Below are positions 25,784-33,910 of a DNA stretch of 64,000 nucleotides, in pieces (the first letter of the stretch is position 1; each line of letters opens with the position of its first letter). The DNA lies in NCBI RefSeq assembly GCF_003814875.1, contig NZ_RKQF01000001.1, positions 6,076,001 to 6,140,000 on the forward strand, in the 5' to 3' direction. A program made the translations under genes and the position numbers. The notes under the pieces were generated by a model. It did no database searches, was not told the origin of the DNA, and worked only from the letters and a program-made list of their open reading frames with translations. The stretch comes from Streptomyces sp. Ag109_O5-1. Lineage in GTDB: Bacteria; Actinomycetota; Actinomycetes; Streptomycetales; Streptomycetaceae.

Positions 25784-26323
25784 CTAGAGGTACGGTCCGC
25801 CGGAGCGGCCGGCCGGGCCGTGCTCGTCGCCCTCGTGGCCGACGCCCGGCGGCAGCGCACGGCGCATCTGCTCCAGCTGGGCGCGGGCGGCCATCTGCTG
25901 GGCGAACAGGGTCGTCTGGATCCCGTGGAAGAGCCCCTCGAGCCAGCCCACCAACTGGGCCTGCGCGATGCGCAGTTCCGCGTCGGACGGAGTCGAGTTC
26001 TCGGTGAAGGGCAGCGAGAGCCGCTCCAGCTCCTCCACCAGCTCCGGCGCCAGACCGTCCTCCAGCTCCTTGACCGAGCTGGCGTGGATCTCCTTGAGCC
26101 GGACCCGGCTGGCCTCGTCGAGGGGAGCCGCTCGCACCTCCTCCAGGAGCTGCTTGATCATGCTGCCGATCCGCATGACCTTGGCGGGCTGTTCCACCAT
26201 CTCCGTCACCGGGATCTCGCGGGAGTCCTCGTCCCCGTTGCCGCCACCGAGCGCCATCCCGTCCTGGCCCACGACCAGGATCTGGGGATTCTCGGGCGAC
26301 CGTTCGTTCCTCGGCATCTCCAT
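25784..26323 (-). CDS. bpa: Bacterial proteasome activator (Bpa/PafE)
   Basis: 179 residues from ATG 26323 (two more in-frame ATGs nearby). The core VTEMVEQPAKVMRIGSMIKQLLEEV...EIHASSVKELEDGLAPELVEELERL matches the four-helix Bpa/PafE family (formerly DUF2587), which forms a 12-mer ring that opens the 20S proteasome gate without ATP. The C-terminus ends PYL, comparable to the GQYL tail that docks into the proteasome alpha ring in mycobacteria. The proteasome genes themselves are not in the window. Convergent with the PASTA kinase. Confidence 0.9.
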   Translation of the reverse strand: MEMPRNERSPENPQILVVGQDGMALGGGNGDEDSREIPVTEMVEQPAKVMRIGSMIKQLLEEVRAAPLDEASRVRLKEIHASSVKELEDGLAPELVEELERLSLPFTENSTPSDAELRIAQAQLVGWLEGLFHGIQTTLFAQQMAARAQLEQMRRALPPGVGHEGDEHGPAGRSGGPYL

Positions 26324-26511
26324 GCCGCCATTCTCTCGCACGCGTACACCTCACCACCGTGGTGCCCCCCGTTGGAGCTGATCCACCTTTCCAGGCTGCC
26401 CCGGACCGGTCGTACACCCATCGGACTAACGAGAAATGACGGTTTTGCCATCGAATGTGAGGCTGGTGGGCGTCGGCCCTGACGACAACCGTGCTCCAGG
26501 AGGTCACCGAC

Positions 26512-27051
26512 GTGACTCCAAGGCTGCAATTCCCTCTCGACGGCGTACGGCTCACGCCGGTCCGTCTGCTGCTCGTGCTCGCGGCGATCCTGCTGCCGTG
26601 CGACACGGCCGTCGCATACGGTCCCGATCCCCAGCCCTCGGACTCCGCCCGCGCCTCGGCCACCCCCGCTCCGTCCCGGGCCGGGACCCTGGCAGGTGAG
26701 GGCCGGACACGGCCGGGACGGCCCCAGGGACCGGCGGTGAAGATCGAGGGACAGGACCCGGACGGGGACGAGGACGGGGACCGGGACGGCACCGACGAGG
26801 AGACGGCGACGGAGCCGGCGGAGATCGGTGCCGAGAGCCCGGGCGCCGCCTCCGCGCAGCCGCCCCGGGAGGCCGACCTGGTGCCGCCCACCCAGTCCCA
26901 GCAGGCACGGCCCGCCCAGCAGGCCGTCACGCACACCGAGGACGGCGACACCGAGCCCGTGCTGCAGATCCTTCCGCTGGGCAGCGGCCTGGTCCTGATC
27001 GGCCTCGGACTCGGTCTGGCCTTCATCGGTCTGCGGGTGCGGCGGAGCTAG
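26512..27051 (+). CDS. Secreted, C-terminally membrane-anchored protein, unknown
   Basis: 179 residues from GTG 26512 behind a perfect AGGAGG (8-nt spacing). N-terminal signal peptide (VRLLLVLAAILLPCDTAVA, cleavage near residue 35), a disordered middle rich in Asp, Glu, Pro and Gly (DPDGDEDGDRDGTDEE), and a C-terminal hydrophobic helix with basic end (LVLIGLGLGLAFIGLRVRRS). This is the layout of small cell-surface proteins held by a tail anchor; no LPxTG sortase motif. No known domain. Confidence 0.8.
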   Translation: MTPRLQFPLDGVRLTPVRLLLVLAAILLPCDTAVAYGPDPQPSDSARASATPAPSRAGTLAGEGRTRPGRPQGPAVKIEGQDPDGDEDGDRDGTDEETATEPAEIGAESPGAASAQPPREADLVPPTQSQQARPAQQAVTHTEDGDTEPVLQILPLGSGLVLIGLGLGLAFIGLRVRRS

Positions 27052-27079
27052 GGGCCGACGGCCTGCGGCTGCGGCGGGG

Positions 27080-28060
27080 CTATGGGGCGACGAGGAGGAC
27101 CTTGCCGATGTGTTCGCTCGCCTCCACCACCCGCTGTGCCTGTGCCGCCTCCGCCATCGGCAGCTCCCGGTCGACGACCGGACGGACATGGCCCTGGGCG
27201 ATCAGCGGCCACACATGCTCCCGCGCGGCCGCGACGATGGCCGCCTTCTCGGCGAGCGGACGGGCGCGCAGCGAGGTCGCGCTGACCGCGGCCCGCTTGC
27301 CGAGCAGCGCACCGATGTTCAGCTCGCCCTTGGCACCACCCTGCAGACCGATGATCGCGAGCCGCCCGTTGACGGCGAGGGCCTGCACGTTCCGGTCCAG
27401 GTACTTGGCGCCCATGTTGTCGAGGATGACGTCGGCACCCGCGCCGGCCGTGGCCTGCTTCACCTCGGCGACGAAGTCCTGCTCGCGGTAGTTGACCAGG
27501 ATGTCCGCGCCGAGCTCGGCACAGAAGTCCAGCTTCTCCTTCGTACCCGCGGTGACCGCGACCTTGGCCCCGATCGCGCGCCCCAGCTGGATCGCCATGG
27601 TGCCGATACCGCTGGAGCCGCCATGCACGAGCAGCGTCTCGCCCGGGCGCAGATGGGAGATCATGAAGACGTTCGACCAGACCGTGCAGACCACCTCGGG
27701 GAGCGCGGCGGCCTGTCTGAGGTCCAGCCCCTCCGGCACCGGCAGCAGCTGCCCGGCCGGGACGGCGACCTTCTGGGCGTAGCCGCCGCCCGCGAGCAGC
27801 GCGCACACCTCGTCGCCGACCGACCAGCCGGAGACACCGGGCCCGAGCGCGGCGATGCGCCCGGAGCACTCCAGACCGGGATAGGGAGACGCGCCCGGCG
27901 GCGGGTCGTAGAAGCCCTGCCGTTGCATGATGTCGGCGCGGTTGACCGCACTGGCCACCACCTCGACCAGCACCTCGCCCTCGCCGGGTACGGGATCGGG
28001 GACCTCGTCCCACACCAGCGCCTCGGGCCCACCAGGTTCGGGAATCGTGATCGCATGCAT
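27080..28060 (-). CDS. NADPH:quinone oxidoreductase (zinc-free MDR family)
   Basis: 326 residues. GroES-like N-terminal domain (VNRADIMQRQGFYDPPPGAS, typical of quinone oxidoreductases and PIG3-like enzymes; no zinc cysteines) and Rossmann domain with the dinucleotide site LLVHGGSSGIGTMAIQLGRA. Expected to reduce quinones or reactive carbonyls with NADPH. Very close to PIG3-type orthologues in length. Monocistronic, convergent with the secreted protein gene. Confidence 0.9.
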   Translation of the reverse strand: MHAITIPEPGGPEALVWDEVPDPVPGEGEVLVEVVASAVNRADIMQRQGFYDPPPGASPYPGLECSGRIAALGPGVSGWSVGDEVCALLAGGGYAQKVAVPAGQLLPVPEGLDLRQAAALPEVVCTVWSNVFMISHLRPGETLLVHGGSSGIGTMAIQLGRAIGAKVAVTAGTKEKLDFCAELGADILVNYREQDFVAEVKQATAGAGADVILDNMGAKYLDRNVQALAVNGRLAIIGLQGGAKGELNIGALLGKRAAVSATSLRARPLAEKAAIVAAAREHVWPLIAQGHVRPVVDRELPMAEAAQAQRVVEASEHIGKVLLVAP

Positions 28061-28272
28061 ACGGCGACGCTACTCTCCGTCCGGCGGCCGCGGCTCCCTC
28101 GACCGCTCCCTCGGCTCTTCTCACACCCGCTCATGGTCGCGTCACGGATTCTGAGGCTGTACGGGGGAAAAGGCGGCGGCTGCCGCGTGCCTAGTAATCA
28201 TTCAAAGCCTGCCGTCGCCATCCTGTTCATTAAAGCCAAGATTCCACACAGGGACGACGAAAGGTCGATCGA

Positions 28273-28704
28273 GTGAAGCTCACCAAGCGGCTTGCCACCA
28301 TCAGCACCGCTGCGACGGCGGCGATTCTCATCAGCGCCGGTGGCGCCCAGGCGCAAAGCGCCGGCGGATCGATCCCGCTTCTGGACAGCATTCCACTCCT
28401 GCGGGTCTTCCAACCGACGGGACTCGCCGGACTGGGCGACGCGGCGACCGGAACCCAAAGCACCAACAATAACAACAATAACAACGCCACCGGCGGCCCG
28501 AACAACAACAATAACAACAACTCGGGCAGGACGAACAACAACAATAACAACAACAACGGCGACACACCGACCCAAGGCGACGGGGGGATCGTCCCGCTTC
28601 TGGGTAAGTCACTTTTCAACTTCCAGGTCTGCTATCCGACAGGCCAGGCCGGAACCGGGCACAAGTTCCGCGGAAATCAGAACATCAACTGCCACCAAAG
28701 CTGA
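28273..28704 (+). CDS. Secreted poly-asparagine protein A
   Basis: 143 residues from GTG 28273. Signal peptide of about 27 residues (MKLTKRLATISTAATAAILI...AQA). The mature N-terminus has a short hydrophobic repeat (SIPLLDSIPLLRVF), then three uninterrupted Asn tracts of 7, 7 and 8 residues separated by short Gly/Thr/Pro spacers, then a C-terminal part with two cysteines (QVCYPTGQAG...NINCHQS) that could form a disulfide. The tracts use AAC with one AAT at a fixed place, making a DNA repeat. No known domain. Convergent with the larger poly-Asn gene at 28771. Confidence 0.8.
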   Translation: MKLTKRLATISTAATAAILISAGGAQAQSAGGSIPLLDSIPLLRVFQPTGLAGLGDAATGTQSTNNNNNNNATGGPNNNNNNNSGRTNNNNNNNNGDTPTQGDGGIVPLLGKSLFNFQVCYPTGQAGTGHKFRGNQNINCHQS

Positions 28705-28770
28705 GGTCCGTACGCCGAACCAGTCCGGCGGCCGCGTGGATCTGCACCACCGGCCGCCAGACTCTGAACT

Positions 28771-29382
28771 TCACCCGTTGTTGTTATTGTTGTTGTTCGC
28801 GCCCCCGCCGCCGTTGTTGTTATTGTTGTTGTTGTTCCCGCCCCCGCCGCCGTTGTTGTTGTTATTGTTGTTGTTCGCGCCCCCGCCGCCGTTGTTGTTA
28901 TTGTTGTTGTTGTTCGCGCCCCCGCCGCCGTTGTTGTTATTGTTGTTGTTGTTCGCGCCCCCGCCGCCGTTGTTGTTATTGTTGTTGTTGTTCGCGCCCC
29001 CGCCGCCGTTGTTGTTGTTATTGTTGTTGTTCGCGCCCCTGCCGCCGTTGTTGTTGTTATTGTTGTTGTTGTTCCGGCCTCCGTTGTTGTTGTTATTGTT
29101 GTTGTTGTTCCCGCCTCCGCCGTTGTTGTTGTTATTGTTGTTGTTGTTCCCGCCTCCGCCGTTGTTGTTGTTATTGTTGTTGTTCCGGCCTCCGTTGTTG
29201 TTGTTATTGTTGTTGTTGTGGTGCTTGTTGCCGTGGCCTCCACCGTTGTCACTCGGCACCACGGCGTGAACGCCGGTGGGCGTCGGGGCGGCGAAGGCGG
29301 TGGAAGGCGCCAGGGCGCCTCCTGCGGCCAGTGCGGCCGATGCCGTCAGTACCGCTGTGCGTTTTGCGATCTTCTTGATCAT
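28771..29382 (-). CDS. Secreted poly-asparagine/glycine repeat protein B
   Basis: 203 residues from ATG 29382 (GAGAAGGAATTGCC ribosome site). Signal peptide MIKKIAKRTAVLTASAALAA...STAFA, about 20 residues of ordinary mature sequence (PTPTGVHAVVPSDNGGGH), then twelve Asn tracts of 7-9 residues separated by Gly-rich spacers (GGR, GGGG, GGGGA), running to the stop. Low-complexity Asn/Gly proteins resemble prion-like, assembly-prone polymers; a surface or matrix role is inference. No cell-wall anchor is visible. The neighbouring gene encodes a second such protein and the next a large regulator. Confidence 0.8.
   Translation of the reverse strand: MIKKIAKRTAVLTASAALAAGGALAPSTAFAAPTPTGVHAVVPSDNGGGHGNKHHNNNNNNNNGGRNNNNNNNNGGGGNNNNNNNNNGGGGNNNNNNNNNGGRNNNNNNNNNGGRGANNNNNNNNGGGGANNNNNNNNGGGGANNNNNNNNGGGGANNNNNNNNGGGGANNNNNNNNGGGGGNNNNNNNNGGGGANNNNNNNG
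28777..29220 (-). repeat. Twelve-unit (AAC)n/GGC microsatellite-like array
   Basis: On the minus strand, units of about 33-39 nt: GGC-rich spacer plus AACAACAACAATAACAACAAC. The single AAT after three AACs recurs in most units, which points to duplication of a unit rather than independent codon drift. Three similar blocks lie in opposite orientation in the plus-strand gene (28465-28560). Confidence 0.85.
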
Positions 29383-29629
29383 GGCAATTCCTTCTCGATG
29401 TGAGGGACCGTTTCGATTTGCGGCCCAATTCGGACGGCGGAGGACAGCTTTACGTGTCTCATTCGCGAAACACGGGCCTCCGCAATCTCTCCTGGAATCG
29501 TGCCCTGCCGTGGACGGGGGCACATCGGGCGGAGACCCCAAATTGCACTCGGCGTACCCCACATCTCAGCCTCGGAACCCCGGCCGGATCTTTTGCGCAG
29601 CTCCGGCCACAGGCGGAAACTGGCTGGTA

Positions 29630-32233
29630 ATGAACCTGCTAGAGCGAGAGGCTTTGCTCCAGGACCTCACCAGCCACCTGCAGGATGCCGTGAGCGGCCC
29701 TGGACGTCTGGCCCTTGTGCGCGGCGAGGCCGGTATCGGGAAGACCACCGTGGTCAACCGTCTGGCCCAGCTGGCCGATCCCCACATCCGGATCCTGGTC
29801 GGCGCCTGCGACCCGCTGGCCGTACCCCGCCCCCTGGGCCCCCTGATGGATCTGGCCCCTCGCCTGGGCCAGGCGGCACGCACCGTCGTTGCCGGGGCCC
29901 TGGCGGGTACCTGCCGTCCCGACGAGGTCTTCGACTGCCTGCTGGCCGACCTGAACGCCTACCCCAGCCTGCTCGTCGTGGAGGACGTTCACTGGGCCGA
30001 TGAGGCCACGATGGACCTGCTGCGACACCTGGCCCGGCGGCTGCCCAGCGTTCCGGCGTTGGTGGTGGCCACCTACCGGGACGACGAGATCGGCCGCACC
30101 CACGACCTGACCGCTCTCCTCGGCACCCTGGCCGCCTATCCCTGGGTGTGCCGCCACGACCTGGCCCCGCTGAGCCGTCGGGCCGTGGGCCGGCTGGCTG
30201 CCGGACACGCCGTGGACGCCGAGCAGGTGTACCGCGTCTCCGGCGGCAACCCGTTCATCGTCACCCAGATCCTGGCCGCCCCCGCCGAGTTCATCCCGGC
30301 CACCGTGCGCGAGGCCGTCGCCGGCCGCCTGGCCGGTCTGACGGCCACGGCTCGCCGGGCCGTCGACGTGCTGGCCGTCCTGGGGCGCCGGGTCGCGCTG
30401 CCGTTGTTGGCCAGCATGCTGCCGGGCCTGGAGGAGACGCTCGACGAGGCCGTGGCCGCTGGAATCGTGCGAACCGACGGTCAGGTGACCGAGTTCCGCC
30501 ACGAGCTGACCCGGCTGGCGGTGCTCGAGTCCGTTCCCGCCGCTCACCGTCTGCAGGTGCACCGGCAGGTGCTGGCGGCGATGCGGTCCCGCCCGATCGC
30601 CGCGGATGATCTGGCGCTGCTGGCCGATCATGCCGAAGGTGCCGGGGATCCGGTTGCCGTCCTGGAGTACGCGCCCGACGCGGCCACCCACGCTGCCGCG
30701 TCGGGTGCGCACCGGGAGGCGGCCGCGCAGTACGCCCGCGCCCTGCGGTACGCCGACCGTCTGCCGACCGACCGACGGACCGACCTGCTGGAGGGCCATT
30801 CGCAGGCATGTCTCCTGTCCAGTCAGTTGGATGAGGGGATCGCTTCCGGCCGCAGGGCGGTCAAGCTGCGCCGTGCCCTGGGCGACCGGCGGCACGAGGG
30901 GGACGACCTGCGCTGGCTGTCGTGCTGGCTGTGGCTGATCGGGCGGACTGTCGAGGCCAGACGCACCGGCCAGGCTGCCGTGCGGGTGCTCGAAGGCCTG
31001 GAGCCGGGCCGGGAACTGGCCAGGGCATACCTGAACCTCTGCCAACTGGCCTGCTACGAACATGAGCCGGTGGCGGTGACCGCCGCCTACGCCGAGAAGA
31101 CGATCGCTCTGGGCGAGCGCTTCGGCGATGCGGGGGCCGTCGTACAGGCCCGCTTCCATGCCTCGGCGGCACGCATGTTGGACCAGGGAGCCGGCTGGGA
31201 GAACTGCGAAAAGGCGGTGTCCAGCGCGATGGCACAGGATCTGCCGGAGGACGCGGGTCTTCTGGCGCTCATCATGTCCTGGTTCACGGTGCTGCAGGGT
31301 GATACCGACCGGACCGCGGCGGCCGTGGACCGGGCGGAGGCGTATTGCCTGGATCACGGACTGCTGTCCTACCTGCTGTGCACAAGGGCCTGGAACAGCT
31401 GGGGCCTGCTGAACCGGGGCCTGTGCGCCGAGGCCGCCGAGGCCGCGCAGAACGTCTTGTCCCACCCCGGCTCGCCACCGGTGGTCCGGTCCCTGGCCCT
31501 GACCGTGCTGGGTCTGGTGCGGGCCCGCCAGGGCAAGGCTCAGGTCTGGCCGCTGCTGGAGCAGGCGGCGAGCCTCGTCGACTCCGACTGTCTGCTGGAC
31601 ACAGGCCTGGGGTGGGAGGCCCGCGTCGAGACGGCCTGGCTGCTCGGTGACCACGAGCTGGTGCAGGCAGAGGCACAACGCGGTCTGGACGCGTTGGCGA
31701 ATCGTGGCCACCCCTGGTTGTCCGGGCCCCTGGCCTGCTGGGTCCGCCGCGTCGGAGGAGTGCCGCCGCCCGTGGCCGCGGCAGGACCCTACGCGCTGGA
31801 GCTGGCCGGCGACTGGGCCGGCGCCGCGGCCCAGTGGGACGGACTCGGCCGCCCGTACCATGCCGCGCTGGTCCGCCTGTCCGGCGACGCGTCCGCGCTG
31901 CACCAGGCGTTGGCCACCTTCGAGGCCCTCGGGGCCCGGGCGGCCGTGGGGCGCACCCGCGCCATGATGCGTTCCCGCGGTGTCCGCCCGATCCGGCGCG
32001 GCCCGCGGGCGGCCACCCGGTCCAACCCGTACGGGCTGACCATCCGGGAAATGGACGTCCTCAAGCTGCTGCACGAGGGCTTGTCGGACGCCGAGATCGC
32101 CGCCCGTCTCTATATCGCCCCCAAGACCGCTGGGCATCACGTGGGCGCGGTACTGGCCAAACTCGGCGTCCACACACGCCAGGAAGCCGCCCGGAAAGTC
32201 CACGATTCCGATCACACGCAACCGCACGGGTGA
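29630..32233 (+). CDS. LuxR-type large ATP-binding (LAL) regulator
   Basis: 867 residues from ATG 29630. N-terminal AAA/NACHT-like ATPase: Walker A RGEAGIGKTTVVNRL, Walker B LLVVEDVHWADEATMDLL, sensor VATYRDDE. A long TPR-like helical middle follows (AREYAR/ALRRALG-type repeats, about 350-790), and a C-terminal LuxR HTH (YGLTIREMDVLKLLHEGLSDAEIAARLYIAPKTAGHH, about 800-855, given here in part). LAL regulators activate nearby secondary-metabolite or surface genes. The TGA overlaps the ATG of the small secreted gene. The likely targets are the two poly-Asn genes immediately to the left. Confidence 0.9.
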   Translation: MNLLEREALLQDLTSHLQDAVSGPGRLALVRGEAGIGKTTVVNRLAQLADPHIRILVGACDPLAVPRPLGPLMDLAPRLGQAARTVVAGALAGTCRPDEVFDCLLADLNAYPSLLVVEDVHWADEATMDLLRHLARRLPSVPALVVATYRDDEIGRTHDLTALLGTLAAYPWVCRHDLAPLSRRAVGRLAAGHAVDAEQVYRVSGGNPFIVTQILAAPAEFIPATVREAVAGRLAGLTATARRAVDVLAVLGRRVALPLLASMLPGLEETLDEAVAAGIVRTDGQVTEFRHELTRLAVLESVPAAHRLQVHRQVLAAMRSRPIAADDLALLADHAEGAGDPVAVLEYAPDAATHAAASGAHREAAAQYARALRYADRLPTDRRTDLLEGHSQACLLSSQLDEGIASGRRAVKLRRALGDRRHEGDDLRWLSCWLWLIGRTVEARRTGQAAVRVLEGLEPGRELARAYLNLCQLACYEHEPVAVTAAYAEKTIALGERFGDAGAVVQARFHASAARMLDQGAGWENCEKAVSSAMAQDLPEDAGLLALIMSWFTVLQGDTDRTAAAVDRAEAYCLDHGLLSYLLCTRAWNSWGLLNRGLCAEAAEAAQNVLSHPGSPPVVRSLALTVLGLVRARQGKAQVWPLLEQAASLVDSDCLLDTGLGWEARVETAWLLGDHELVQAEAQRGLDALANRGHPWLSGPLACWVRRVGGVPPPVAAAGPYALELAGDWAGAAAQWDGLGRPYHAALVRLSGDASALHQALATFEALGARAAVGRTRAMMRSRGVRPIRRGPRAATRSNPYGLTIREMDVLKLLHEGLSDAEIAARLYIAPKTAGHHVGAVLAKLGVHTRQEAARKVHDSDHTQPHG

Positions 32234-32523
32234 TGAGAATGCAGAGATCAGCATTCCGCAGCATCAGCCTCATAGCCGCACTCACCTGCTGTGCGGTGTT
32301 TGGCGCACAGGGCGCGTCAAGCGCCGGGGCATCCCCGAAGTCGGCCCTTCAGTGTTATGCGACACACCACAGCCCGCACACGATCGTGTGCTACCGGAAC
32401 TCCTGGAAGGCCGAGTTCAGACACGGCGACATGGTCTACGTCCCCATTCTCATCCAGGTGCCGACACCTTCACGTCCGCCGTCCGTGGTGATCGTCGGCA
32501 GTCTGGACGACATTCACCCGTGA
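32233..32523 (+). CDS. Small secreted two-cysteine protein
   Basis: 96 residues starting at ATG 32233, inside the TGA of the LAL gene (ATGA), so translation is coupled. Signal peptide (FRSISLIAALTCCAVFGAQG, cleavage near residue 30), then a mature part of about 65 residues with two cysteines 12 apart (LQCYATHH...IVCYRN) and a beta-rich C-terminus (MVYVPILIQVP). No known family. Coupling a secreted peptide to a regulator suggests a signal or a co-regulated surface component, but that is inference. Confidence 0.75.
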   Translation: MRMQRSAFRSISLIAALTCCAVFGAQGASSAGASPKSALQCYATHHSPHTIVCYRNSWKAEFRHGDMVYVPILIQVPTPSRPPSVVIVGSLDDIHP

Positions 32524-32533
32524 CGGCTCGGAC

Positions 32534-32547
32534 GTTTCACGTGAAAC
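32534..32547. other. parS: parS centromere site
   Basis: GTTTCACGTGAAAC, a perfect 14-bp palindrome identical to the Streptomyces parS consensus bound by ParB. It contains the last bases of moeA, including its TGA stop (32537-32539), and lies 10 nt after the small secreted gene. Streptomyces parS sites cluster around oriC, so the window lies within a few hundred kilobases of the origin at most. Confidence 0.93.
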
Positions 32548-33910
32548 ACACCCCGATACCCGCGGTCGCCCACGGCAGGTCAAGGAGTTCCGTCTCCTCA
32601 CCCCGTTGTGCCCCGCCCGGCGGTACGACCGCGAGCCCGTCGGCTGCGGCGATGCCACGGAGCATCGCCGGGCCGTTGTAGTGCAGCGGGACGGCGGCGT
32701 CACCACGCAGGACAACCGGGATGAGCCGGGTGTCGTACGGGTGGCCGTGCGTCGTCTCCGCCAGCGGCACTGCGTACGGCTCGGGGGCCGGGTGGGCGGC
32801 GAGGGTGCGCAGCAGGGGTTCGGCGAGGGTGAGCAGGCCGGAGACGGCGGCGAGGGGGTTGCCGGGGAGGCCGACGAGGTGCTGGTTCTGCTTGATACGG
32901 GCCAGCAGCATGGGGTGACCGGGCCGCACCTGGACGCCGTCGACGAGGAGTTCGGCGCCGATGCGCTCCAGCGTGGGGTGGACATGGTCCACCGGACCGG
33001 AGGCGGTGCCGCCCGTGGTGACGACGAGATCGGCCTTGGACGAGGTGATCGCCCGGTGCAGGGCCTTGGCGTCGTCGCCGATCCGGCGTACGGCGGTCAC
33101 CTCGGCGCCGAGCGCCCGCAGCCAGGGCGGCAGCATCGGGCCGAGCGCATCCCGGATGAGCCCTTCGCGCGGAAGCCCCTCGGTCAGCAACTCGTCGCCC
33201 AGGACTAGGACTTCGGCGCGGGGCCGGGGGACGGCGGTGACGGTGTCGTACCCGGCCGCCGCGGCGAGGCCGAGAACTGCCGGGGTGACCAGGGTGCCGA
33301 CGGGCAGCAACTGGTCGCCGGTACGGCATTCCTGGCCGCGCGGGCGGATGTCCTGGCCGTGGGCGGTCTCGCGGGTGGGATGCAGCCGTCCCTGGGTGTC
33401 GATGCGGCCGTGCTCGCTGCGGAGCACGGCGGTGGTGTCCGCCGGGACCCGGGCGCCGGTCGCGATCCGGACCGCCTCGCCGTCGGTGAGCGGCTCGGGC
33501 TGCGCATGCCCGGCCAGTACGCCCTGCTCGCGCACCTGCCAGGGGCCAGGGCCCGCGACCGCCCAGCCGTCCATCGCGGAGGTGTCGAAGGAGGGCAGGT
33601 CGGTGAGTGCGTCCAGCGGGGCGGCGAGGGTCAGTCCGAGGGCGCCCGTGAGCGGCACGGAGACGGGGGCCCGGCGGGCGCCGGAGCGGGCGGCGCGGGC
33701 GGCGATCTCGCGGGCCCGGGGCCAGGGGGTGGCGCGGTGACGGTACGCCGACCGGCCGCCGGAGGCGTGCTCGCCGTGGGAGGCGGACGCGGGGGGCGCG
33801 CCCTCTCGGGGTTGTCGGGGCTCTCTCACGAGGGCGAGCGCCTCCTCGACGTCGAGATCGTCGTCGGTGTCCGTGGGGGTCGCGCCGGCCCGGATCCCGG
33901 GGGCCGTCAC
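32537..33910 (-). CDS. moeA: Molybdopterin molybdenumtransferase, MoeA family
   Basis: 457 residues from GTG 33910, overlapping the TGA of the upstream gene (GTGA). An N-terminal extension of about 60 residues precedes the MoeA core. Domain I/II region with SFDTSAMDGWAV and a MPT-binding beta region, MPT-binding motif VVTTGGTASGPVDHV (canonical MoeA has TTGGxSxGDxD), LVGLPGNPLAAVSG, and a C-terminal domain IV (HYNGPAMLRGIAAADGLAVVPPG). Inserts molybdate into adenylated molybdopterin. The altered TTGG motif lowers certainty about full activity. The stop lies inside parS. Confidence 0.88.
   Translation of the reverse strand: MTAPGIRAGATPTDTDDDLDVEEALALVREPRQPREGAPPASASHGEHASGGRSAYRHRATPWPRAREIAARAARSGARRAPVSVPLTGALGLTLAAPLDALTDLPSFDTSAMDGWAVAGPGPWQVREQGVLAGHAQPEPLTDGEAVRIATGARVPADTTAVLRSEHGRIDTQGRLHPTRETAHGQDIRPRGQECRTGDQLLPVGTLVTPAVLGLAAAAGYDTVTAVPRPRAEVLVLGDELLTEGLPREGLIRDALGPMLPPWLRALGAEVTAVRRIGDDAKALHRAITSSKADLVVTTGGTASGPVDHVHPTLERIGAELLVDGVQVRPGHPMLLARIKQNQHLVGLPGNPLAAVSGLLTLAEPLLRTLAAHPAPEPYAVPLAETTHGHPYDTRLIPVVLRGDAAVPLHYNGPAMLRGIAAADGLAVVPPGGAQRGEETELLDLPWATAGIGVCFT

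Noticed and set aside
28777..29220. CRISPR array
   Set aside because: Periodic repeats, but in-frame within a signal-peptide protein, with no unique spacers and no cas genes.
28292..29269. 325-codon plus-strand frame of Leu/Pro runs over the poly-Asn array
   Set aside because: It reads GTT/ATT repeats as leucine runs in another frame; both flanking genes have signal peptides and ribosome sites on their own strands.
29639..32254. 871-codon minus-strand frame opposite the LAL regulator
   Set aside because: Shadow frame created by codon bias; composition is Gln/Gly/Arg-rich with no motifs, while the plus strand carries Walker and HTH motifs.
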